NCBI GenBank assembly: GCA_022579005.1
Contig: MU401454.1
Span: forward strand, 558,001 to 622,000
Length of the DNA stretch: 64,000 nucleotides
DNA from: Poronia punctata
Lineage: Eukaryota > Ascomycota > Sordariomycetes > Xylariales > Xylariaceae
Reading direction: 5' to 3'
Position 1 is the stretch's first letter. Each line of letters opens with the position of its first letter. The notes beneath the pieces are model-generated. The model was given only the letters and a program-made list of their open reading frames with translations, was not told the DNA's origin and did not search any database. The translations under genes were made by a program, and so were the position numbers. Positions 1 to 13,472 of this stretch are shown piece by piece.

Positions 1-3000
1 CTCCTACTAAAGTAGGTACTTCAAGGTACCTCCTAGCGCCGCCTCATTTGCCCTGTAGGTACTGCCGCACGTATTTTTGTTTGAGGGTAGGGCTAGAAGG
101 TACTTCTGTACCCACCCAAATATCTCTAAAGGTTCAATGACAATACCTACTCCTGTGCTCATGGGTTTATTGGGAATCGGTGGCAGCGGCTGGGCGGCCC
201 CTGTTAGCGCTAAGCAGAAGGTCAAGTGCAAGTACATGTGCCGTAACCAGAGGGATATCCACATGTTCTTGTGCTATTCATGGCGCTTCCTGGAGAGGCT
301 GGGTCCACTTGGGCTTCATAGCGCCTAAGGACAATGAAGAGTTATGTACTTGTTGAGTCCCTATTGCGGTCATCTAATAATGGCGGTGTTGCAAGACAGA
401 CAGACAAATAGCCTCCAGGAGGTACACAAGAGTCACTATCAGACCGTACTTTGTGGGTCAGTTTTCAGCTATTTACATCAATAACAAAAAGAACTGATAC
501 AAAAAAGGGACTCGACTATCCTTTCAGCGCAGAACAGGGCTTTATCCACCCCGAGTGCTAGTATCAGGACATTGTCTAGTCTAACACCTGCGCCATGTTT
601 CAAAGCTTGACTAGGTTTTTGTGACACAGCATGTGAGTCCTAATACAAACTCGATTTCAAACCAGAAATATCAATCAAATAGTGTTGGTCCAGTACTTTC
701 CACGGCTACCCTCTCATGATGCTATTGTGAATTTTTCCAGTACAGCTTTCCCTCTCCCCGTTTTGTTGTGGTTGTACTTTGCGGTACTTGCAGATGGTGT
801 GTTCCATCGTATGTATGCCGAGTTCTACCGCCTCCACTTTGTTGAGGCGTGGAGGAGTAGCAAAGCATATGAGTGGTTGTCTATGGGACTTGTTGGCAGG
901 GGTTGGTGTTTGCGAAACGAGACGCCAACCAGAAACAGGGGGGAACCGCTGGTGATGAACTTCTATTAATAGCCCCTTGCAGCCAACTCGGCGCTAAGTT
1001 TCAGCCAATCATTACAGTCTCGTTCTATGTGTACTAATGCTTTTTGTACATTACATTGTACCCTCCAAATACATGGGTTATGCAAGCCCTTTCATTTGTG
1101 AAGCCAACCCGGCTCTCTGTCCAACCAGAAACAAATTTGTTCCTTTCCGCTTGCCAGGAGACTGATTGGAAGCGCGTGAGGTGCCCTCCAGGCTGCGTGG
1201 CGGCTCTCGAGACATAATCGCTTGTTCCTGTAGACTTTCAGAGTCACCTTTATGAAATTGAGACCTGGTGTTTGGTGGTGATCTGTTCTGGAGGCTTTGC
1301 TCCATGTTTTGCCTGTCTACTCGTAGTCTACTGCCATACACGTACTTGACATGTACCTGACGTAGGTGTTTCTGCAATTATACGACCACTTTGTTGTTTT
1401 CCTGTCATGGTTTGCTCATCTCTGGATAATGTCCATATATGGTCACAGCAGAATCAGCAAGCGCGCCTTCTTGCTGAGATTTGCGCGGAGATAGATACAA
1501 ACATACCATAAATGTCTGGTCCGATATGGGCACCCACATGGTTTCCAAACAAACGTACCGGTGTTGCTGTTTCTTGAATTCTAGTTGGAGTACTTAACCA
1601 AAGATGAACATCTGATTACTCATTGGCAAACTTGAAATTCTTTGGGGTTTATGCATAGTTCCGCATTCGGTGATTGTCTAGAATATGAAATTTTTATTCT
1701 CGGTTCAGTTTGCTTCAAGTTAGAATTGTGCCTTTGGACACTTCATCAGCTAATCAGAGACCCCCCGCATTTGTATGGGATGGATATCTAACCTCAGATG
1801 CGCATTCATGCTGCTACGAGTAGGTTAGGTACATGTACTTGTAATAACGCCGCCTTTATGCTATGTATAGCTTGGATCATATGCCTGTCATACCATATTG
1901 TTCCTTTCTGAGGCTAATGGAAGGTTGCTGGCGCGTTTACAAGACGACTAAACATAGGATCAAACGGTCATGCCTTGGAATAGCAGGTTAACTGCCTTGT
2001 TATTACCATCTTGGATACATGGTAAATATTTATCTATGGGCGTAATTACAACAAAACTCCGACCGGATATTGCGTTGCAAGACATGCCAAAGATTGTACA
2101 ACCTGCTTATTTCTATATTAAGATCTGTCCGTTTATGCTTTAAAATTAATAACAATGATAATCAAATCGGCTTGGCAGGCCTGAAACTGTCTATCTACGA
2201 ATAGGTCGTCTAGCTAGGTGCCAGGGTCAATAACCGCGACTTATCAAACTTAATAATTGTCATGATTCGCGATTCGTCTCATCCTTGATCTCTAGGCGGA
2301 AACAAGTACGATCGGCGGGCTTACCAGCTGTGAATGGAATAAGCGCTGATTTCCCCGAATTTCCTTTTAAGCCAGGATAACCAATAGGCCAACATCCACT
2401 CCCTCTGCGGCTCAAATCCATCCAGCAAGTATTGACGACAAGTATTTCGGTCCGTTGTACGAGTAGCATCTTCCATCAAGCTCGGTCTGAGACTGCGAAG
2501 AGACGGCGTCAAATCCTGTGTATTCCTCGGTTAACCCAGTTGTTAGGTAGATACTAGATAGTTCCTCATTCCCTTGGGTAGACTACCCATCCGCCAGCTA
2601 TAAATAAATAAAAGACCGAACTAATTAGTAAGGTCTATCCGGCCCAAAGATGCTTGTCTAGCCGAAAATTAAAGCATCCGAAGGAATTCGACCGTTGCTG
2701 ACATGACGAGTGATTTTCGGTGTGGACTAGGTATCCCGCTTAAATGACAACGGCCTCACCGTCATCCGTTTTGGGAACTGGCATATCAACTGGGGGGTCT
2801 TTGATACTCGTAAGCTCCTTTTTCGGCGTTATACCATTTATTCTAGTGTAGGTCTGTGCTGTTTTAATTCTGAAAATAACTGAATATGAAAATCCTCCGG
2901 GTTGGTTGGCTCCTTCCTTCCTTCCTTCTTTCTTGCTTCGTCGACGTGTTCTAGCGGATGCCAAGGAATGTGATCTTCGTGGGAGATTAGTCGCGATGTA

Positions 3001-6000
3001 GATTACTCACCAGCTGATATTTATACTAAGACGGTGTATTTTGTACGAGTAGATTGGCCGATTCCGAGTCCATACCTATGCAACTTACCGGCCCATCTTG
3101 CAGTTATGCACCGAAGCTGCTCCGACAACGTGACGGGATGATGCAATGTGTTTCTATTTACATCCGCCCGATCGACAGGTACGTGTGCAAACTGTACGTA
3201 TGCAGTTGCGACTGCACGTGGCATGTCCCCAATATGCTCTTCCACCGATGTTTGTATGGGATATCATATTCATTCAAGTCTGGGGAAAAGAGATGGAATA
3301 TGATCCTTTTGGCTTTTGCGTCTACGAATAGGTCTCAAGGGGGAAGCAGGGTCCTAGAACGAAACCTCTTGTTGGCTCTTTTCAATCGACCAGCCATATT
3401 CGTGCCGGTGACTGGTCCGTACTTTTGTTGCCCTATCAACGAACATGAGTTTTTTTGAAATAGAAAGAAGGATCCCCGAAAAGATAAGAACCCTGCAAAG
3501 AGTACTTTCATAATACAATCCCCTACAATCCAAGCATCGCCGACGCTGGCAATAAAATGACTCCTCACGTGATACACACCGGACTTACCTAATAGAAGTC
3601 TTGAACCTCTTCCCAACCCAGCTCCCCGTGTTTCAATCCGGCGTATGCTAATTGCTGTATCATGCGGCTAAAGGGGAAGAGGCTGTCGTTATTCGTGTCT
3701 CCATCACCGAAAACACGGGCCCGTGGTAAGCGAGCTGCGGAGCCACTTGAATTGTGAATTTCTACCAGTACCTAGGTACCTTAGTAATCGGTGGACCCTA
3801 CCATAACCACGGGCTTCAAGTCTACCTAGGCAACCAACCTACAGTTCGGTAAAGTAATTCCGGAGTGCCAACTGAAACTGGAACTGATGCCGTCTTTTTT
3901 TACCATCTCCCCTTGCCACTGTTAGTAGAATGTGCATAAAGACGGCGTCCGGGAAACTTGTGGTTCGGGACACCGAGCGGCGAGAGCGAAGTCACGTCAC
4001 GAGCCTCCCACAGCCACCGTTTGCCAAGAATGTCAAGCCACACAATAATAAGTCTTGGCCTGCTTGTTAGCTGCACGTCAACCTTTGAAAGGTTACAGTG
4101 AGAGATGGTCTAGACTGGGGACCTTCGTATGATGAGAAACTTCGATGCTACCTAACTTAAGGTACCTATAGGTACAGTTAACCAAAGTAGTTGGTGGCGT
4201 ATAGACTTACGGTTTTGTTATGCTCGCTTGCATGAATGTGCTTTTCTTTTTGGTAACTTCTGTTGTTGTGTCGATGGCTTGCGTCTAGTTGGCTGCAAGA
4301 CACAGATGGAGTAGAGAAATAGTCGGATGCTTCGTCGAAGGTATACCAATGTCAAATCTGGACCACTAATAGCTAGCACCGGGTAGTAATTACTAATAAG
4401 TATTATAGCAGACTGTGCTGACGGTTGCTTGACAAATCTTTGATTTGGGCCACCTTTCCCGCATCGACGGGAGCGATCCAATCTGACTATTATATAACGG
4501 CCACTTGACTACATCGAGATAGTTGCGATATGCTTTCCACTTCAAATCTCGAAAATAAGACCGAAATTAGCGAGAGCAGACTGGATTACATGAGCCCCCA
4601 TAATGATCAAGTTGGTAAAACCTATCACAGGAAGTGAGTCAAATGGCATCGTCGGGATGATATTGGGAAAGGTTCAGGAAAAGGCTAATCACCCCGGTCA
4701 TGATTCACCAACGAGGGACAAACGGTAGGTAGTGAGTCTCTTACCTACCTGTTAATTTAGACATTCCTTGCTTGACTGATAAATGTCATCTTATGCTCGG
4801 GGGTCAAGGCCTGAGACTAGGGGGGCCAACGCGAAAAACTGTCTATCCCCAACCTCCTTACTTCGCGTCTTGGAGATCTGGGGTAATGGAGGTCATGTGA
4901 TGTGAGGCGCGCGTTTCAACACATATTATCACGATAGGGTAGTAGCAGTTGATAATATATTGGATTGAGAATCTGGTTTCCTTACGACATTAGAACTTGA
5001 GGGAGAGATTATCTCTACCTAGTAGAGGTATACCAGAAAGCAAACTTATAATATCTGGATACGTTATATACCCATGTATCACGACGTCTTTTCGGCATTT
5101 ATATAAAACAAGGTATGAGTAGATAAAGGGTCTTGTGGCCACCTCGTACAGCTTCCCATATCGTTTCACAGTTAAGAAGCAAACATATATGTTGTTAAAC
5201 ACTGTAGATAAACCCTCCGGCAAACCCTGTGTTGTACTCGTACTGTGATATTCATAGACTTATATTATCACTTGTTCCATATAGCTTCGACCACGTCAAC
5301 GTTGGAGTTTAACGTCTATGCAGTTATATAAGCTCGGACGGCACTGGTATGAGGAATAATGCGTCTGTATTATCGGATTTCACGGACGGGCCGGCATTGA
5401 TTACAAAGTACTCATAGTGGAATGTAGGTGGTAGATTACCTAGAATAGATAAGAGCTCATAAATAGATGAGGCCTAAACACATGTCAGTACACGTACTTC
5501 GTTGATGTAGACAAATACTGATTTCATAGGCCTTTCCGTATCCTTATTCATACGGCTTACCTACGAGGAGGTCTTGCAGCCGGTTCAATAATGAAGAGGA
5601 AGTTTGGGCTTGTAAAGACAGGAACCCCTAGTATGATATATATATCGAGGGGAGTAATGAGATAGACGCCTGCAGTTTGTGTTCCACTTCACCCTCACCA
5701 ATTGAACCAGTACCGGGTTATTATTTTATACGGTACTGGAGTACGAGTAACCGATTTGGACAGCATTGCTGCATTCCGATGAGCATCTGGCTAATAAAAG
5801 TGGCCGGATATCCACCGGTTACCCGGGGAAAACATGAAACTTAGCGCTGTGTAGCAGTCATATTTGTGGACCAGCAAACCACAGCTTGACCGAGTTTCCA
5901 AACATCGACGGACGTTACGGTATTGTGTCACTTTGTAGATATTGGTTGGGTTTGAGATATATTGGCGGCCACTTGCCTTCTTGACGTCTTCTATGATCTC

Positions 6001-7011
6001 TGCCGGGATGTTTGAGCGTCATAATTGTCTAACCTACTCGTACTTTTGTATGCTGTGCGCTTGGGCCACATGTCTGATATAACTATGGTATGTGGCGCAT
6101 TGTTTGGTCACCCATACGAGTACTGCTTGTACTTGGACACAGCATACCTTTGTGATGAGCAACGTGCATCTTGCAGCAAACCCCCTTCGAGATCACCGCG
6201 CCATGTACATGCCAGATGCATGATTAAAGCCAAAAAGCGAGGATCTGGGGTCAGATACGTACATCTGGATATTTAGAAAGGGGTGCGATGACCATCTTTT
6301 ATCTACGAGTCCAGAAGAAATCAGCTTTCTAGCGGGCTACTTTGGTTTGGCGTTGGATACCTCTAGTTCGATGCTGGACCTACATAGTCTACCAAGTAGT
6401 CTGGCTATCGTGCAGCGCGACGGCAGACTTGACTCGGCCTAAAGAGTGGTCGGCTCCTCTTTATCCTGTATTTTGCACTGCATGTCGAACCTTAAAAAGC
6501 TCGAGTAGGCTTGTGCACTACGCAAAACAGCGGAGATAGGTTGACCGACTGGGGCTTTGGGTGCCAATACCGTCTCTCCCTCACATTCCCCCAATGCATC
6601 CATCCTTGCAACGAAACGCGCAACGCCCACCCCTAGACGCCAGCGCCCTCCACTCGGGCCCCGATGTGGGAATGCACAAGAACACAATCAACAAAATATT
6701 TGTTCCCCTTCACTTCCTGTCAAACTCCTATGTTTATGTGAGATCCATTAACGAAATACCTTGAGATAGCATTGTCGGGATCAACCTGTCGTCGCTATTG
6801 CAGCATTTTCACACTTATGATACCTAGTATCGATACCAGCTTATATGGAGTATCGGACGCATTGCGTGCAACGTGCTATTTATTACTTGTTATTATTTTC
6901 CTCTTCCCACATCATTTTTACAGACCTGATTTGATACGCACAAGACAAGATCTGGCAAGCGGCCAAAACTACAAACGGGGCGCTTGGTTTTCTGAAAGCA
7001 ATATCGACCCT
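1..7011. other. Gene-poor stretch with no supported gene
   Basis: I see no exon with a recognisable protein family, no tRNA and no transposon coding domain. Open frames here are short, mostly lack an ATG start and show no codon bias. The stretch is moderately AT-rich and carries many TAGGTA/TACCTA words and nine copies of TACTCGTA/TACGAGTA (1318, 1815, 2458, 3044, 5235, 5742, 6035, 6115 and neighbours on either strand). A perfect palindrome GTACCTAGGTAC lies near 3769-3780. The last 500 bases are probably the promoter and 5' leader of the gene that starts at 7012; a hydrophobic in-frame extension there (6772-7011) does not look like protein. Confidence 0.6.
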
Positions 7012-10000
7012 ATGGGCGAGGAACAAAGGGACAAAATTAGGGAAGTGGGAAAGATGGGCTCAACTTCGGATCACGCCGAGATGCCTCGTACCCCAACCTC
7101 ATCGCTACCGGATAACCATGGCTTTACCTTTTCGCTTCCAACAGGCGGTAGAAGAACCATTGCCAGTACGAGTATTGGGAAAGGTGGCAGCAATAGCACA
7201 AGCCACAGCAGTAACGCTAGCGCGCTAGGCCCAACTACAGGGGATACAGCACAGGTCACGGTAGCTACAACCGCTGAGCCTACAGCAACGCCTGCATCTG
7301 CACCCGTTTCTGCTCCCAAACCTGCTGTGTTTGGGTCTCCCAGTTCCGCCCAGTTTCAATTTCATGTCCCCATCCCATACCCCCATTCCTCACCAGCAAC
7401 ATCACAACAGACATTAGGACCACCGTTCCACTTTGCTGACGGCCATGATCTCCCGCCATCTCCTCACCCTCGAACCAAGCATAGAACTCTGCACGCGCAT
7501 CGTCAGAATCACAATTCCTCGAAACTACCAACCTATCGCTACGCCGATTTGAACAAACAGTCAACCGCGCTACCTTCGTTGCTGCAACGCCAGCATCGAC
7601 AACCACACTCACCTGGCTCCGTCAATTTGCCCGTGTCACCTGTCTTGCCTCGCCCGGCTCAAACCCCCGAAACAAAGCGATTAATCGCGAATCAACCCTC
7701 AAAGCCACAGGAGCCAGTGCAGCCCCCCGAGACCACTCGGAGCCTCAATTATAACCCCAGTACTGTCTCACGGGATCTCCCGGCCGAAAACGCGGATCAC
7801 AATAAATCGCGACCCTCCACATATCAAGCCAGATCGGTACCCGCATCCCCCAAAAAGAGCACAGCGCATGTGAAGCGATCCTTATCACGAGATTTCACTC
7901 CTGGTCAACTCAATTTTTCAGGTGTCACGTCGCCGTCTGAGTCGTCCGACACCGTTGTTGCTGTCCCACGGCGACGCGACTCTATTTCTCCGGATAAAAC
8001 AAAGGCAGACGGAACCAACACCGACGCTGTCGCGTCGTCCGCCGAGGCTAAGCCAAGGGATAGGACTACAGGCCAGCGAGAGCTCGAACCACCCAACACT
8101 TTGAAGAGGACGCTATCTGATGAGAAAAGGGCCTTTGTGTCGAGGAGGCCACCGGTTTCATTTAACCCGCAAACCACTCCAAGCGGGTCCGGAGCTGCTA
8201 CACCCGTTCCCTCTACTCGGACTTTCAGGTCCCCTGCTCAACGCCGCAGCCTGGTGTTCGATATGAATATACGAACCCGTACTTTTGACGCGGGCGATGG
8301 TTATGCCGACTCGAACCACCGCGACAGAACCCTACGTGCCTTAGAGGGAAGGCGGGTGGACGAGGTTATGCAATGGACACCGCCCGGCTCGGCCGGGGAC
8401 AGGCCCGATGGTGACGATAGTGGTGATCTGTTCCTGAAAATTGCTCGTGAGGAATCCTCTCCGCGAACCGCCAACAGGGGCAAGGTTTATGCAGACAGCC
8501 CAAATGCCATTGTAAGTGGATTATCTCCTTTTAAATACCCCCAGCCGCCTGCATGTTTCCCTTTCTGTTTGCGCTTCGGTGAGACCTGACTTGAATGCAG
8601 ACGCGTGTAGCACGTAGCACGCGACGGCCAACCTCCCTAGCCCTATCCTCGGCATACCGATCACCCTCGCCTCCCCGTGTGTCTCGACGACTCTCCGAGC
8701 ATGAAAGCGTTCGGTCTAAAGCCGGCAGTAACGACCAAGGGGAGAGGACCGGACCGCCCGTCTCGTACCGAGGACATTCTAGGGAACCGCAGTCGGACGA
8801 GTTCAAGTTCAGAGGTGCTACTACGCCGGTCCGAGCATCACCCCTTACTCCCCGCGTATTGGCCTACCAGGACCTCAATGCAGAGTCCAGTACCGCAACC
8901 AGACGACGCCAGTCCATCGACCGCAATTCCGCCATCCCGTCTCGTATGGCATCCCTCAAGCAGTCTGCTGTAAACTATAGCCATCCTCGGGCATACAATT
9001 CATCGCCATTGGCACCACAAGCAACAGAAGCGCTGAAGAACGAGACGCAACCCAGTGAGCCTACCCACGTTGAAGGTACAGATTCTACTACTTCGACCGC
9101 AGCCCCTTCGACAGTCTGGGACGAGCTAGAAGAACTGAAGTCTCGCATCCATCGTTTAGAACTAACGGGGAAACTGCCTCCCACCTCGAGCGCTGCCATC
9201 TCGCGAGCTTCTGACGACCGTCCACCGACCGCGCATACGAATGCCACCACTCTGTCCGCGTCACCGAAACGTACTACCTCGAATATTATCCAAAGCATCG
9301 AAGCGCCGCCTACTGTACCAAAAGAAAACCACCCATTACTCCACTCGGCCCTCGCCAAATCTAAAGAATTCCTTGCGCCTGGGGTCTACGATGCGCTGGA
9401 AGCGGCGACGACGGATGCGCTCGCACTTGCCGCCATGATGGGGACTGCCGGGCAACCGGGACCGATCTCTAGCAGAAGTAGCAATGTCGACAGCAGTAAC
9501 GGACCAGTCACCGACCGGCAACTGAGGAAAAAGGCGGACGGCGTATGTCGCAGTTTAACAGAATTATGTCTGGCGCTTAGTGAAGGTGCGGGTGTGGCCA
9601 AGGCTCACCCGGGCTCGGTACCGCTGCCTGAAGACACAACAGTAACGAGCCCGACAATCACACAATTTCCTGGTTTCACAGCGCAGCGACGACCAAGCGT
9701 GCATGCCAGCCGTGCCGCTGAACTTACCAGTCCAAGAACCGTCTCTCGCTTCGAAGATAAGCGGGCCGGCGCTCTGTCATCGAGCGCGCTTCCGAGCTCA
9801 CGGTACAGCTCTAATATCTTTGCCGCAAACACTGACGCACCTGTACATGCACCGGGTTCCACCCCTACTGCTGCTCGCAAGGCGTCACTTCTATTTTCTC
9901 GAACTCGGCGGGCAGGGACTGAAGAACCCGAGGATGGACGGAGAACATCCATCATTACTAGAAGTCGACGTGCTGGGACGGAAGAGCCGGAGGACCATTC

Positions 10001-10490
10001 CGAAAGAAAACCGATACTTACACGTGGACGCCGTGCAACGATAGATGATAGCGAGGACGAACATAGGTTCCGTACACCATCTCGCGCTGTAACCGAAGTT
10101 AATGGTGCTCGGACCCGCGAGTACATCAGCCACCTACCTCCACCCCCGAGTACGAGAGAGATGGCGGATGTCCTTGCTCACTCAGCCCTACCACGTAAGC
10201 GTTTAGGTTCCACAACACTCAACACGCGTCTCGCACAGGCCACAACGGCGGGGTCTACGATGACGGGGTCATCTTCATCGGCATCGGTTATAGCGACGCC
10301 GAGCAGACGATATTTCGACCTCTCTACGCCGGGTCGTGAGATGGGTAATGACACGGACAGACTTGCCGAGGAACGTGCGCAACAACGTCAGTTCTCTCTT
10401 GCCCGGTCTGGCAGCTTGAATAGACGGGCGGCGACCCGGCAGAGCATGATTGCAACGCCATCGACGCATCAACAACAACAAGCTACCTAA
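7012..10490 (+). CDS. Large disordered fungal protein with a conserved WDELEELKSRIHRLELTGKLP island
   Basis: Two exons, 7012-8511 and 8601-10490, joined in phase 0 across an 89-bp GT-AG intron (GTAAGT donor, TGCAG acceptor), give 1129 residues. Most of the protein is Ser/Thr/Pro/Arg-rich and probably disordered. Conserved-looking islands are a short coiled-coil-like stretch, VWDELEELKSRIHRLELTGK, at about 671-693, a helical part near 747-783 (EFLAPGVYDALEAATTDALA) and another near 813-833 (VCRSLTELCLALSE). Near 932-985 there are three tandem copies of an RRAGTEEPED-like unit, the third diverged to RRATIDDSED. I recall similar island sequences in fungal proteins loosely labelled LPXTG-motif cell wall anchor, but see no signal peptide or LPXTG here, so that label is probably meaningless. 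A microtubule-organising role is possible and unproven. The start at 7012 is preferred over 6772 because the upstream extension is hydrophobic and unlike the rest; 7054 is an alternative. Confidence 0.8.
8512..8600 (+). other. Intron of the disordered-protein gene
   Basis: GTAAGT donor after codon ATT and TTGAATGCAG acceptor. The join keeps frame and links two long open frames of the same composition. A CTGACTT branch-like motif lies just before the acceptor. Confidence 0.85.
9897..10060 (+). repeat. Three tandem RRAGTEEPED-type peptide repeats inside the disordered protein
   Basis: Within exon 2 the units RTRRAGTEEPED, RSRRAGTEEPED and RGRRATIDDSED follow each other at roughly 20-residue spacing. 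The first two cores are identical, the third keeps the basic-then-acidic pattern. Such charged repeats are typical of binding or phosphorylation segments in disordered proteins; function is not known. Confidence 0.7.
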
Positions 10491-11789
10491 AAACGACTAA
10501 CACGAAAGTTACGACGATAAATACGATGTACTATACTATCAAAATCTTGCGTTTGAGAAAGGCGTCTCCCTGCAACCAGCATCTGGCATGATTAGGCGTT
10601 TTACTTTATTTTCCTTTATTCTAATCTTCACCTGTACCGGTTCTTTTACTCGACCAATACCCTGTTTTTTCGACTCGAATGTACGAAGATCCTCATGTAC
10701 TTGATTATTTCTATATTTCCCAGTCTATCGGCCATGGCATACACGATACTTTTCATCAGGAAGGCGTGGAGCGAGAGGGAGCAGCTACGATTCGGCGGCA
10801 CTGGCCTAGGACCAAAGAGCTACCGGTTGGGAAAACATGTCATTCCACACGTCGCCAACAGGCGGGACCACAGCAGGACTGCATAATTTGCACGCTCGGG
10901 GTGATCGTATCCTACCATCGGGGTCTTGATATTTTCGGTACGGTGGAAAGGGAAAAAAATTAGCATGCGTGAGGTCAGTACCATGCCATAGAGGCAAGGC
11001 GTTGTTGGGATTTGTTGTTCTAGATTGGTCGTCGAGCACGGCAATATTGTAGGCTACTACTCGGTGGGGGTGGCTAGTTTGACTGGAGAGGAAAAGGCGT
11101 TCGTCTTGGGGGCTTGCTTACCCATGCACTATAATGGTATATTCTTAATTGATAGTATGTGACTTTTGGTGACTCAGACCGAACTTCTCAAACCTTGTTT
11201 TGGTGGAGTTTTCTGTTCTAGTTGTAGTTCCCGCTTCTCATCAATTGTTACACGTAGGTTAATACCTGATGCTTCCAGTGAGTAGACTAGTACTTACGTA
11301 AGTTATGTATAATGTAGGTGTACACATACAAGTTGACAGTCCTGCCTGCCGGGTTAAAATCTTTACGTCTTGAATGACACATCTAACTTACGAATACATA
11401 CTGTATAAAATATCATGATCAGAACCCCATGGTTCATTGCTTCCCATCTATCGAAATCAACATCAAAATCAATTCGCGAATTATTTTCCCGGCCTCCGCC
11501 GCGCAACAATCACTTTTTCTCTACGGCCCCGCTCCCCGCTTGTTTTTCAGTATTGTCGGTTTTCCATCATCGACATCTCCATTCTCATTCTCATTCAAGA
11601 CTTCTTATTAATCCCCCACGGAAACTACTACCTACGAGTACGGAAAATAATAATATTTCCCGCTCTTACTCACAGTCTCCTTTCAACACCCGGGGTTTTT
11701 TCACGGGCGATATCTCGACTGACTCTGACTCTGACTCTGTCTCTGTATTTGTCTCTGTATCTTCCTACTACTATTCCGAGATAAAAAAG
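10491..11789. other. Intergenic region and repeat-rich 5' leader of TPT1
   Basis: No gene is supported. The last 375 bases (11415-11789) are open in frame with TPT1 but consist of low-complexity DNA: a CATTCT-type tract near 11578-11596, a (GACTCT)n tract near 11719-11745 and one TACTCGTA-family word at 11633. I treat this as leader rather than protein, though an N-terminal targeting extension cannot be excluded. Confidence 0.5.
11633..11640 (-). promoter_or_regulatory. TACTCGTA word upstream of TPT1
   Basis: One of 21 copies of an over-represented intergenic 8-mer in this window. It lies 150 bp before the preferred TPT1 start at 11790. A regulatory role is inference only. Confidence 0.3.
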
Positions 11790-12930
11790 ATGACGGGTGA
11801 TCTCATGGAGGACAACAACAACAACAACAACAACAACCACAAGAAGAAAAATTCTCGTCATCGTGCTCGTGGTGGGGGTGGGGGTGGGGGCGGTAGAGAT
11901 AGAAGAGAACTCATATCCAAGGCTTTGTCGACATTACTTCGACATCAGGCACATAATGCGGGTATACCTCTTGATGAAGAGGGATATGCGTCTTTGGATA
12001 AAGTTGTAAGTTTTTTTTTTTTCTTTTCTTTTCTTTTCTTTTCTTCCTTTCCCTTCTCTCCCAATAAATACCGAATTATTATTATTAATAAAAAAAAAAT
12101 TCAAGATGGAATGGCCCCGCCTCCGAACCCTCAACCCAACAATCCAAGAAATAAAACAAGAAGTCTCAACAAACGCCAAACAACGCTTCAGTCTTAAACT
12201 AAAAACCCCCATTCCCAACCCAGACTCTCCTACTACTACTACTAACCCAACCACCACCACCTCTGAAGAAGAAGACGACGATGACAATGACCCATCCAAC
12301 TACTTAATCCGCGCCAACCAAGGCCACAGCATAACCTTGTCATCCGAAGCCCTTCACAAACCCATCACCCTGGAAGCCGGAAATACCATCCCTCCTCTCG
12401 TCGTCCACGGGACGTATTTCGCTTTTTGGCCTGCTATTCTCGAATCGGGTGGTCTAAAGAAAATGGGCAGGACGCATGTACATTTCGCTACTGGATTACC
12501 TGATACCGACACTGCTGTTTCTGCTGCTGGTCAGGTCCATGATGAGACCGACGAGAATGCTGTTGTTGTTGCTGCTGGGAGGAATAACAATAATAAATCG
12601 GCAAGTGTCGTCAGTGGTATGCGCGCTGATGCCGAACTACTCATATTCATCGATGTGGAGAAGGCTCTACGGGAAAACAAGGAGATCAAGTGGTGGATGA
12701 GCGAGAACAATGTCGTGTTGAGCGAGGGGAACGCCGATGGTCTCGTCCCGCTAGAGTATTTCAAGGAGGTTAGGGGTCGTAGGCAGGGCGTGGGAGTACT
12801 ATGGAAGGATGGGGAGAAGGTGGCTGATTTGCCCGATGATATTGTTGCCCATGCACCTCGTGGCAAGGGTAGAGGAGGTGGCCAGTCAGGCCGTGGTGGA
12901 GGGAGGGGGAGAGGACGGGGGCGCGGATGA
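11790..12930 (+). CDS. TPT1: tRNA 2'-phosphotransferase (Tpt1/KptA family)
   Basis: This enzyme transfers the splice-junction 2'-phosphate of ligated tRNA to NAD+, the last step of fungal tRNA splicing. Exons 11790-12005 and 12106-12930 join in phase 0 and give 346 residues. Family motifs are clear: LSTLLRHQAHNAGIPLDEEG near residues 45-64 with the Arg-His pair, YLIRANQGHS in exon 2, VVHGTYFAFWPAILESGGL and the downstream GRTHVHFA, then a RADAELLIFIDVEKAL strand and the PLEYF end. Inserts unusual for the family are an Asn/Gly-rich N-terminus (AAC repeat), a Thr/acidic loop after the splice junction and a C-terminal RGG-rich tail. An in-frame ATG at 11415 would add 125 Ser-rich residues that could act as a presequence, but the segment is built from simple repeats, so 11790 is preferred. 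Confidence 0.92.
12006..12105 (+). other. TPT1 intron with a (TTTTC)n tract next to the 5' splice site
   Basis: GTAAGT donor after SLDKV, AAG acceptor before MEWPRL; the joined protein reads across a conserved Tpt1 segment. A T/TTTTC tract fills 12011-12045 directly after the donor. The acceptor lacks a strong pyrimidine tract and follows a run of A. Confidence 0.8.
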
Positions 12931-13472
12931 TTCTTCTTTCACAACCATGATAATATATCTCGCCGTCGTAAAGCTTTAGCAACAGAATATTATCCCGGTT
13001 TCCCATCACGTCTATCTCCGGGCCGTATTATATTGCTCCGTAACATCTCTTATACCCTACGGCGTAATAAATCCTTATCTGCAAGGGACAAGCTAACTAA
13101 GTTTGCGATATTAATATGAGGTAGATTGAATATCACGCTTTATCAATCAATCATAATCACTGGTATAACTGTGCCGATATCTCTTATTCCCTAGTTATTT
13201 AAGAAGTGCTTATACAGTAGCAGGAATACAAGTTTAGAGTTGACATGTACTCTATATCAATTCTCATTCCATTCCTACAAGGAAGGTAGAGGACTTTGTC
13301 CACCTCAGCTAGGTAGATTAGGTAGTTGGCTCTATCAAAAGTCAGCGCGGCCAATATCGACCCGTAAAGCACGCGGGTACTGGCAGATAACGTTGCCCTC
13401 GTCGCCCCGCATCGCAAGACCATCAGAACCAACTACCGGGATATAATAGTTGGCGGCCCAGGCCCGAGCAGA

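Noticed and set aside
3054..3458. 134-codon + strand frame
   Set aside because: It starts at TTG, has no codon bias and no recognisable domain.
1..6700. Degenerate transposons or RIP-mutated repeats in the left gene-free part
   Set aside because: No reverse transcriptase, transposase or integrase motif is readable in any frame, and no strong TpA excess or paired long terminal repeats were seen by eye.
6772..7011. Hydrophobic N-terminal extension of the first gene, a possible membrane anchor
   Set aside because: The rest of the protein is hydrophilic and disordered, and good ATG starts at 7012 and 7054 lie where that composition begins.
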